A DNA stretch of 6,456 bases. Source: Euryarchaeota archaeon UBA538 (GTDB taxonomy: Archaea > Thermoplasmatota > Poseidoniia > Poseidoniales > Thalassarchaeaceae). Of this stretch, positions 1 to 6,034 are shown in pieces. A program made the position numbers and the translations under genes. The stretch covers positions 1 through 6,456 of the forward strand of contig DALC01000062.1 of the NCBI GenBank assembly GCA_002499325.1, in the 5' to 3' direction. The first letter of the stretch is position 1; every line of letters starts with the position of its first letter. The notes under the pieces are model-generated. The model searched no databases. It saw only the letters and a program-made list of their open reading frames with translations, and was not told where the DNA came from.

Positions 1-3000
1 AACTTCGCCCAATCTGAATTATTCATGATCGGGATGTATCTCTCAATGATAATGATCTGGAGTGACTACTTCTTCCCTCTTTCCAGTTTAAGCACCACTA
101 AAGACGGTGTTCTAACTTGGTCAGTCCTAATCTTCACACTCATCGCCGCATTCGTTCTTACGGGTCTAGCTGGAGTAATCATTGACAGATTGGTCTACAG
201 GGGATTCCGAAGGACAAAGACCACTCCCCAGGTCATGATGATCGCTTCTCTGGGTGTCGCCCTCATACTGAGGGCCATCACTTACCTAAGATTTGGCTCT
301 GGAAGAAATATGTTCGAGCCAGAAGGAGACTGGAGGATGCCAAATCTAAGGTGGGAGATACCAACCACCAAGCTCAGACTCAATCTCGGAGATAGGTCGA
401 TAGACGAGGGCAGGACCTATACTCAGTGGACATGCGAGCAGACAGGTGTGGACGAAACAACCGGAGAGCCTATACTGTCTAGAATAGTGACTGAAGCGTC
501 AAAACCAGCATATGAACTGTATGATACTACTGCAGACTGCGTAACACAGGCTACCACCAACTACGCGTATTACAAGGGGGCAGTACCATTCGTAATCTTC
601 TCATCGGTACTCCTGCTGATGCTCCTACTCAACAAGACAAGGCTTGGCAGAAGAATGAGGGCGGTTGCTGATAATCCAGAGCTTGCCGCCAGTAGCGGAA
701 TCAACGTTGAGAGGGTTCACCTTTCGAGTGCTTTCCTGTCCGCTGGAATATCTGGGATGGGTGGTGCGATATTCGCAATGACGCTCAGATTCAGTCCAGA
801 GACTGCTTTCACCCTACTCCTCCCTTCATTCGCAATCATTGTACTAGGTACAATTGGTTCCATTCCAGGGGCCATTGTGGGCTCCATCATCGTAGGGTTC
901 GTACGAGCACTCTCATCTCCTGTACTGATTGGCATAGGATCACCACTCGGACGATCTAACTACTCTGCTTTGGACGGTGTCATGCCCTATATTTTCCTAG
1001 TTGCAATCCTAATGATAATGCCCGAGGGGATTGGAGACGCATATGAGAAGTGGAAGATTGACAGACTCCGCAATAAGAAGGAGACCAATACGGAAAGGGA
1101 TGTCAAGATTGCCACTGGCTTAGCACTCCTCCCCACTGGAATCTTCGGATTGCATCACTGGTGGAGGGGCAGAACACACAGGATGCAAACATTCTCTGTG
1201 ATCGCCATTGCCTCATACGTATTCCACAGATTCAGCAATTTTGTTGAAAGGAACTCCTTCGCCGACGGCTCTTGTGCTGACTCCTGCCAGGAAAGCGAGT
1301 TTGCTGAAACCAATTTGGCAATACTGACCGGAAGGAACGACGGAGAGCTAAAACTGGAGGATAGCCCTCTGACGGAGACCCATCTGTTGGATCAGACTAG
1401 CGCCCCCAGTGGAATGACTCCTTTCGAAACCGAACAATGGATCCCAGACGCCCTGGCCGATATGCGACAGTCCTGGCTCAATCAAATGAAATTTGAGATC
1501 GATCTTGTCAACTTTATTGCTGACGCAGGAGATTTGATTTGGCCACTAGCATTACTGGTACTCTGGGCATTCTCTGTGTATGAAGGAATCAGGATAATGA
1601 ATGGCAAGGAGAATGAGAAAATATCATTCCCACTATTCTCCAAATGGAAATCCATCTTCGACTCAACTACCTCTCCAATATCAGATACTAGGCAAAAATT
1701 ATCACAGCTGGACAGGAATCATGAAAGAATAGTTAAACAACTGAGGGAGAAATTGAGTAATTATCTCAAAACCGGAGAGTTGAAGTCCCACGCCATAGAT
1801 TTCTCACTCAGATTCACTGAACCAGTAATGAAGGCACTCAAAATTCCAGAGAGTCGTAAGACAGAACTAAAGTTGTACGGAAGACAGAGTCCAATAGGGT
1901 CTTGGATATCATTCTTCATCCTCATAACGATCTTAGTGATGTTTCTTGTTTGGCTTCCAATAGCCGAATCGGACAATTTTGAATTTAAGAAAGTCCTCCA
2001 GGTATCGAATGTATTACTCACACTCTCTATCTTCATTTTGATGGCCTTTTCTCTAAACTTACATACCGGGTATACTGGAATGGTAAATTTCGGAATTATC
2101 TTCTTCGTCTCTGTTGGAGCGATAACAGTCTCAATATTAACCGCTCCAGAAAGAGTGTTCGGATATAATTGGGGGATTTTAGAGGCCACAATAGTAGCTA
2201 TGATACTATCCGCCGCCATCGGTTGGCTACTCGCCTATCCTACTGCCAGATTGAGGACAGACTACTTTGCCATAGTGACCATATCGCTTGGAGAAATCGT
2301 AAGAGTTCTCTTAGCAGGAGAACCACTTTTGAGAGCGGGGCCGGTTGCTTCTGCAATTGGGATATCAGGATACCCACTACCATTGGAAGACTGGTGGTTC
2401 TGTGGCTCGGAGAAGTCCGGTCCAGATACACAGTGGGCCAGTCCCGATGCCTGCAGAGATGACATATTGTTAGACAGCACCCCGGCGTACTACATAGGTG
2501 AGCTACTGAATCTTGGCGAACCGGCTCCCTATATGATGATGCTAATGCTATTATCAGTGGCTTCAGTCATAGTCGTGTGGGCACTACTATCCAGACTACT
2601 CTCATCACCATGGGGGAGGGTACTCAAGGCCATCAGAGAAGACGAGGAAGTCGCCCAGCACCATGGCCACGACATCTTGACTCACAAGGCGGCAAGCCTC
2701 GCTCTGGGGGCTGCAATAGCTGCACTTGCTGGAGCACTTTGGGCTTGGAAGCTAACTGGTTTCGACGCGAGTTTCATGTCTCCTGCGCGCTCTACATTTT
2801 TAGTATGGGCCGCCTTCATTATTGGAGGTACATCCAATAACAGGGGTATGATTGTCGGGGCCTTCATCATAGTTCTTATGGAATTCGTATTCAACGTCCT
2901 AGTAGCGGCACAGGGTTCTTCAGATCTGCCACTACATGTTACCGCTAACAGAATAGACACTCTATTCGAGTGGATAATAACAAATCAATGGGATGTAGCC

Positions 3001-3279
3001 ACTATATTCGCTATTACGGCTCTTGTGGGTTACATTACCAGATCAGAGAGGGTTTTCGATATTGGTTTTTCAGGAGCAACAATATTCCTCTTCGCCGCAC
3101 TTGCTCTTGGTGAGAGATCCATCAATGAGTCGTTCTTCGCAGGGGTTGTTAGTGCGGATATGGTTTATGTCAAGCTCATGCTGATTGGGTGCCTAATGCT
3201 GTTCTCACTCAAATTCAATTCCAAGGGCCTATTGCCAGAAGTCCCGATCAGACCTAGTAGACCAGACGGAGGCGAATAA
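1..3279 (+). CDS. livHM: Fused LivH-LivM permease of a branched-chain amino acid ABC transporter (5' end missing)
   Basis: Both membrane permeases of a HAAT/Liv importer lie in one chain; together they would form the transport channel in the cytoplasmic membrane. The frame is open to the window edge, and the first visible residues (NFAQSELFMIGMY) match the LivH segment usually written NFAHGELYMLGAY, so the start is upstream and the Met at base 25 is internal. 1092 residues are visible. LivH spans about 1-350, with its cytoplasmic coupling segment near 213-240 (RLGRRMRAVADN). A linker (about 355-634) has hydrophobic stretches near 371-411 and 511-533, then a charged, helix-prone cytoplasmic-type stretch near 555-585. 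LivM spans about 635-1092, with its coupling segment near 870-892 (GRVLKAIREDEE) and the family's terminal GLLP. LivH and LivM are normally separate proteins of about 290-350 residues. Extra loops occur at about 102-192 and 790-835. Family assignment is firm; the exact substrate is inferred. Confidence 0.93.
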   Translation, partial: NFAQSELFMIGMYLSMIMIWSDYFFPLSSLSTTKDGVLTWSVLIFTLIAAFVLTGLAGVIIDRLVYRGFRRTKTTPQVMMIASLGVALILRAITYLRFGSGRNMFEPEGDWRMPNLRWEIPTTKLRLNLGDRSIDEGRTYTQWTCEQTGVDETTGEPILSRIVTEASKPAYELYDTTADCVTQATTNYAYYKGAVPFVIFSSVLLLMLLLNKTRLGRRMRAVADNPELAASSGINVERVHLSSAFLSAGISGMGGAIFAMTLRFSPETAFTLLLPSFAIIVLGTIGSIPGAIVGSIIVGFVRALSSPVLIGIGSPLGRSNYSALDGVMPYIFLVAILMIMPEGIGDAYEKWKIDRLRNKKETNTERDVKIATGLALLPTGIFGLHHWWRGRTHRMQTFSVIAIASYVFHRFSNFVERNSFADGSCADSCQESEFAETNLAILTGRNDGELKLEDSPLTETHLLDQTSAPSGMTPFETEQWIPDALADMRQSWLNQMKFEIDLVNFIADAGDLIWPLALLVLWAFSVYEGIRIMNGKENEKISFPLFSKWKSIFDSTTSPISDTRQKLSQLDRNHERIVKQLREKLSNYLKTGELKSHAIDFSLRFTEPVMKALKIPESRKTELKLYGRQSPIGSWISFFILITILVMFLVWLPIAESDNFEFKKVLQVSNVLLTLSIFILMAFSLNLHTGYTGMVNFGIIFFVSVGAITVSILTAPERVFGYNWGILEATIVAMILSAAIGWLLAYPTARLRTDYFAIVTISLGEIVRVLLAGEPLLRAGPVASAIGISGYPLPLEDWWFCGSEKSGPDTQWASPDACRDDILLDSTPAYYIGELLNLGEPAPYMMMLMLLSVASVIVVWALLSRLLSSPWGRVLKAIREDEEVAQHHGHDILTHKAASLALGAAIAALAGALWAWKLTGFDASFMSPARSTFLVWAAFIIGGTSNNRGMIVGAFIIVLMEFVFNVLVAAQGSSDLPLHVTANRIDTLFEWIITNQWDVATIFAITALVGYITRSERVFDIGFSGATIFLFAALALGERSINESFFAGVVSADMVYVKLMLIGCLMLFSLKFNSKGLLPEVPIRPSRPDGGE
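3268..3272 (+). promoter_or_regulatory. Ribosome binding site fixing the GTG start of livG
   Basis: GGAGG lies 8 bases before GTG at 3281 and inside the last codons of livHM. It supports the GTG as the true livG start and suggests translational coupling to the permease, whose TAA ends one base before the GTG. Confidence 0.8.
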
Positions 3280-3280
3280 A

Positions 3281-4072
3281 GTGACTGAACCAGTTCTGAA
3301 AGTACAGAGTCTTCGAAAGGAGTTCGGGGGGCTGGTCGCAGTAAAAGACGTCTCCTTCGAGGTTGGTGAAGGCGAATTCGTTGGGTTGATTGGTCCAAAC
3401 GGATGTGGCAAGTCGACCACATTCAACTGTATTAGCGGGCTACTGGAACAGACTTCCGGCAGGATCGAGATGTTTGGTGAGGATATCTCTGAACTTAGGC
3501 CAGATCAGATTCAGAACAGAGGAATGACCAGAACATTCCAGCACACAAACCTCTGGAGGGAGATGACTGTGATAGAGAACCTAATGGTTCCTCCTAGGAA
3601 GCAGTTTGGAACAAATGGGAAAGAATTCCTAAAAGCGATCTTGTCTCGAAAAAATCCATCCGAGCGAGAAAGGCTCATGGATGCATATGATGCACTCGAT
3701 CAACTAGAAGTCCCTCACATGGCACATAACCTAGCTGGTGAGTTGTCAGGAGGGCAGTCAAAGCTGGTTGATATTGGGAGGTCAATGATGGGGAGTCCCA
3801 AGCTACTACTCCTAGATGAGCCTGTAGCAGGGGTAGCTGGGCCTCTAGCAATGAAGATTTTCAATAATCTCAGAAACATAGTAAGCGAAACCGGAATCTC
3901 GATTCTTATCATCGAGCACAACATGGACTTCATACTGAGACAGGGAGTCGACAGAATCGTCGTGATGAACGAAGGAGAGGTGCTTATGCAAGGAACACCA
4001 GACGAGGTGAGAGCCAATCAAAAGGTAATCGAGGCATACCTTGGCGCTGCTGGAAATACGGAGGAGGAATAG
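3281..4072 (+). CDS. livG: LivG, ATP-binding protein of the branched-chain amino acid transporter
   Basis: Cytoplasmic ABC ATPase that would pair with LivF and drive import through the LivHM permease. The 263-residue length is normal for LivG. Visible motifs are Walker A GPNGCGKST (38-46, Lys44), Q-loop Gln87 in RTFQ, ABC signature LSGGQ (155-159), Walker B LLLLDEP (175-181, Glu180) and switch His213 in IIEHN. The C-terminal VIEAYLG ending is characteristic of LivG and separates it from other ABC ATPases. The D-loop reads AGVAGP, where family members usually have AGxNP. The start is GTG with a good ribosome binding site, one base after the livHM stop. The gene sits second in the livHM-livG-livF operon; its stop is one base before the livF ATG. 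Confidence 0.95.
   Translation: MTEPVLKVQSLRKEFGGLVAVKDVSFEVGEGEFVGLIGPNGCGKSTTFNCISGLLEQTSGRIEMFGEDISELRPDQIQNRGMTRTFQHTNLWREMTVIENLMVPPRKQFGTNGKEFLKAILSRKNPSERERLMDAYDALDQLEVPHMAHNLAGELSGGQSKLVDIGRSMMGSPKLLLLDEPVAGVAGPLAMKIFNNLRNIVSETGISILIIEHNMDFILRQGVDRIVVMNEGEVLMQGTPDEVRANQKVIEAYLGAAGNTEEE
4060..4067 (+). promoter_or_regulatory. Ribosome binding site fixing the livF start
   Basis: GGAGGAGG ends 6 bases before ATG at 4074, inside the final codons of livG. It favours 4074 over an in-frame ATG at 4041, which would add 11 residues (MALLEIRRRNR) that precede the usual LivF beginning. Confidence 0.85.
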
Positions 4073-4073
4073 A

Positions 4074-4793
4074 ATGACCAGGGTACTGGAAGTGAGAAAC
4101 CTAGAAGGCGGATATGGGGCCGTTCAGATTCTTTACGGAATTGATCTCTATGTCGAGGAAGGGGAGTTCGTCACTATCATTGGGCCAAACGGATGCGGAA
4201 AATCAACACTGATAAAGACGATTTTTGGAATCGCCACATATTACTCAGGCGAGGTCTTCTATAACGGTACTGAGGTATCTGGTTGGAGAACAGATCAATT
4301 GGTCAACCAAGGAATAGCATACGTACCCCAAGTGGACAATGTTTTCCCCTCGCTTTCTGTTATGGAGAACCTCCAGATGGGGGGCAATAGCCTCTCAAGT
4401 CCCCTATTGAGTGAGAGAATAGAAAGAGCACTAGATATGTTCCCAGATCTTAGGAACCGAGTCCATGATTTGGCCGCCTCTCTATCAGGGGGGGAGAGAC
4501 AAATGCTCGCTATCTCCAGAGCGCTGATCTCGGACCCGAAGTTCCTGCTCCTCGATGAGCCAACCGCCGCGCTGTCACCGCTCTATCAACAGCAAATCAT
4601 AGAAAGAATAGACTCACTAAGGGAACAGGGCATAACAGTCCTAATTGTAGAGCAGAATGCTCGCCTCTCACTAGCCAGATCAGATAGAGGATACATCGTA
4701 TCAAACGGTAAGATAGTCCATACCGGAGTCGCAAAGGAGATTCTCACAGATCCAGAAATAGGAGAATACTTCCTAGGCTCAACGGGACATTAA
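4074..4793 (+). CDS. livF: LivF, ATP-binding protein of the branched-chain amino acid transporter
   Basis: Second ABC ATPase of the Liv importer, expected to form the motor with LivG. It has 239 residues from the chosen start, a typical LivF length. Motifs are Walker A GPNGCGKST (37-45, Lys43), Q-loop Gln86 in YVPQ, signature LSGGERQ (137-143) and Walker B FLLLDEP (157-163, Glu162). The switch position reads VEQN (192-195), with Gln where most ABC ATPases have His; this is the normal LivF form and helps distinguish it from LivG. ADRGY-like SDRGYIV (203-209) is also a LivF trait. The start at 4074 follows the ribosome binding site at 4060-4067. Its last 15 bases overlap the 3' end of the opposite-strand hydrolase gene, so no separate terminator region exists between them. 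Confidence 0.95.
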   Translation: MTRVLEVRNLEGGYGAVQILYGIDLYVEEGEFVTIIGPNGCGKSTLIKTIFGIATYYSGEVFYNGTEVSGWRTDQLVNQGIAYVPQVDNVFPSLSVMENLQMGGNSLSSPLLSERIERALDMFPDLRNRVHDLAASLSGGERQMLAISRALISDPKFLLLDEPTAALSPLYQQQIIERIDSLREQGITVLIVEQNARLSLARSDRGYIVSNGKIVHTGVAKEILTDPEIGEYFLGSTGH

Positions 4794-5378
4794 ATCAGAT
4801 GCCAGGCTCTCTAATTTTGGAAGGCACTTCTTCATCCTATGTCCATCATCGATTACGACGAGCTCTACCATTTCTGAGATACTGGATACAGTCTCCGAGA
4901 CAGATAACGAGACGACATCGTCCTTCGAACCATGAACAATAGTAGTATGATGAGCCACTTCAGGCCATGACATACTCTCAGCGGCTTCCATAAAACTCCA
5001 ATCAAGATCAATCTCCAGTTCGAACCCCCTGTAAGTCCTGAAACCAGAATTCTTCCAGTCTGCAAGCTCATCTTCAGATAGACCCTCCCAACTGTCACAA
5101 AGGCCGAACGCAGGAGCAATCAGTAGCAATCGAAAATCAGAATCTCTCCGCATCGATGAGGCATTGGCAGCCGCTAAACCCCCCATGGAAGAACCAATTA
5201 CCAAATCAAAATCATGCTCATCAATGCATCTGAGCAGGACCTTAGTCTGGCTTTCTATATCCCAGCCAAGCCCTGACATTATTGGAGAGGTAACTTCCCA
5301 ACCAAGAACTTCTCTCATGTAGGTGGGCTTGGACCCCGATGGACCTCCTTCGAAACCATGAGCGAACAAAACCCTCAT
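4779..5378 (-). CDS. Small alpha/beta hydrolase, YqiA/UPF0227-like
   Basis: A 199-residue cytoplasmic-type alpha/beta hydrolase without a signal peptide. It opens with strand 1 and the oxyanion-side motif FAHGF (5-9). It has the nucleophile elbow GSSMGG (62-67, Ser64), the acid motif HGSKDDVVS (149-157, probably Asp153) and the catalytic His180 in DDGHRM. The full Ser-Asp-His triad is therefore present. Compact size and the HGF...GSSMGG pattern resemble the YqiA/UPF0227 esterase group, but the natural substrate cannot be told from sequence. The gene starts 18 bases after the stop of the upstream PPC-domain gene, so the two probably share a transcript. No strong ribosome binding site precedes the ATG; the start is chosen because it lies just before strand 1. 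Its 3' end overlaps livF by 15 bases. A lipase-type or thioesterase-type role is possible. Confidence 0.82.
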   Translation of the reverse strand: MRVLFAHGFEGGPSGSKPTYMREVLGWEVTSPIMSGLGWDIESQTKVLLRCIDEHDFDLVIGSSMGGLAAANASSMRRDSDFRLLLIAPAFGLCDSWEGLSEDELADWKNSGFRTYRGFELEIDLDWSFMEAAESMSWPEVAHHTTIVHGSKDDVVSLSVSETVSSISEMVELVVIDDGHRMKKCLPKLESLASDLMSR

Positions 5379-5396
5379 TTCATCAGACCCATTTTC

Positions 5397-5825
5397 TCAG
5401 CTAAACTCCAACCCAAGTAGCTCAAGACCATCAAGAGGGCGTCGAGTCATAATCGCATCCTCCATCAATCTAAGATGTATTTCTGCAACAACATGCACTG
5501 TCGACTGAAACATATGGCCAGCATGAACGTTATTGTCGTCATCAGACCAGCAACAGTGGATATGGGTGAAAGGATCCCCATGTTCTGTACGTGCGATATT
5601 ACCCGACAAGCTCACTAACTCTGATGGTGAGTCCAAGGGCCTCCTTTGGTAAACACCCTCCGCATCCATGTAGCCATATTGGTTGTCACGGGTTCTCCCG
5701 ATCCCACTGGTTATCACCGCTGCATCAAATGCAAGGTCATTCGCCAATGCCTTCAGTGAGGCATGAATCTCCTCTCCCGGGTCTAGCCGTACTAGGACAT
5801 CATTACCCGAACGCGTATGTTCCAT
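5397..5825 (-). CDS. PPC/DUF296-domain protein
   Basis: A 142-residue protein made of a single PPC (DUF296) domain, the fold found alone in bacteria and archaea and joined to AT-hooks in plant AHL proteins. Recognisable family features are the N-terminal LVRLDPGEEI (11-20), the ITSGIGR turn (38-44), SELVSLSGNI (68-77) and the HIH...AGHMF segment. His88, His90 and His104 form the His-x-His...His set that binds a metal in structurally studied prokaryotic members. No AT-hook is visible, so DNA binding should not be assumed. These proteins usually form trimers; their biochemical role is unsettled. The ATG is preceded by a strong ribosome binding site. The gene is first in a two-gene minus-strand unit with the hydrolase and is divergent from mcm. 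Confidence 0.85.
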   Translation of the reverse strand: MEHTRSGNDVLVRLDPGEEIHASLKALANDLAFDAAVITSGIGRTRDNQYGYMDAEGVYQRRPLDSPSELVSLSGNIARTEHGDPFTHIHCCWSDDDNNVHAGHMFQSTVHVVAEIHLRLMEDAIMTRRPLDGLELLGLEFS

Positions 5826-5826
5826 G

Positions 5827-5834
5827 CCCCTCCT
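5827..5834 (-). promoter_or_regulatory. Ribosome binding site of the PPC-domain gene
   Basis: On the minus strand AGGAGGGG lies just before the ATG at 5825. The AGGAGG core is only 3 bases from the ATG, which is close, but the G-rich run allows a shifted pairing and no nearby alternative start exists (the next in-frame Met is residue 53). Confidence 0.7.
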
Positions 5835-5897
5835 ATCACAAACATTGATTTCAACTTCTCTAAGGAATTTTCCACTATCGGCAAAAAATCATCGTCA

Positions 5898-5908
5898 TTC
5901 CAGTGGAA
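5898..5908. repeat. Candidate mini-ORB (origin recognition box dyad), left copy
   Basis: TTCCAGTGGAA is an 11-base palindrome around a central G. It matches, from memory, the dyad core of archaeal mini-ORB sites bound by Orc1/Cdc6. Bases 5898-5907 are the exact reverse complement of 5950-5959 to the right. No G-string follows in either direction. It lies in the gap between the PPC gene and mcm. Confidence 0.5.
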
Positions 5909-5922
5909 GAGCTAAATGCCCC

Positions 5923-5948
5923 AAAATGACTTTGAAAAAGAAAAAAAT
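5923..5948. other. A-rich stretch between the two ORB-like dyads, candidate DNA unwinding element
   Basis: 22 of these 26 bases are A or T, with an uninterrupted run of seven A at its right end. It lies between the two inverted dyads, the usual position of the duplex unwinding element in archaeal origins. An A-rich stretch in an intergenic gap could instead simply be promoter DNA. Confidence 0.4.
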
Positions 5949-5969
5949 CTCCACTGGAACAAAAGGGGT
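5949..5969 (+). other. Candidate full-length origin recognition box (dyad plus G-string)
   Basis: The dyad TCCACTGGA (5950-5958) is preceded by C and followed by AC, AAAA and then GGGGT (5965-5969). Archaeal ORB elements combine this kind of TCCA-N-TGGA dyad with a downstream G-string at about this spacing, so both halves of the motif are visible. Direct evidence is the motif only. Orc1/Cdc6 binding and origin function are inferred. It lies about 65 bases before the mcm start and could also act as a control site for that gene. Confidence 0.55.
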
Positions 5970-5990
5970 CAACATTACCATACATTTTGG

Positions 5991-5996
5991 TTATAG
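5991..5996 (+). promoter_or_regulatory. Weak TATA-like element for mcm
   Basis: TTATAG lies about 40 bases before the mcm ATG; initiation some 25 bases downstream would leave a short 5' leader of about 15-20 bases. The match to an archaeal TATA box is poor and no clear BRE is seen, so this is tentative. Confidence 0.22.
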
Positions 5997-6034
5997 ACCG
6001 TGACTTCCCGTATCATGTGCCCGGCGGTTAGAAG

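Noticed and set aside
25..27. ATG as the start of the fused permease
   Set aside because: The frame is open to base 1 and the preceding residues match conserved LivH sequence, so this Met is internal.
1133..1414. Two CCASTGGAA matches (1133-1141, 1406-1414) as further ORB sites
   Set aside because: Both lie inside the permease coding region, have no G-string downstream of the dyad at ORB spacing and no A-rich neighbour. The C-run beside the 1406 copy is explained by its codons.
1761..2219. Minus-strand open frame of 152 codons inside livHM
   Set aside because: It lies fully antisense to the linker and first LivM segments, shows no recognisable domain, and the plus-strand frame is clearly coding.
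4041..4073. Upstream in-frame ATG that would lengthen livF by 11 residues
   Set aside because: The strong ribosome binding site and the usual LivF beginning both point to ATG 4074.
4794..4820. Terminator for the liv operon after livF
   Set aside because: Only a four-T run is seen, within the opposite-strand hydrolase gene, with no stem; too weak to call.
5591..5848. Plus-strand open frame of 85 codons opposite the PPC-domain gene
   Set aside because: It is antisense to a recognised PPC domain and its translation shows no family features.
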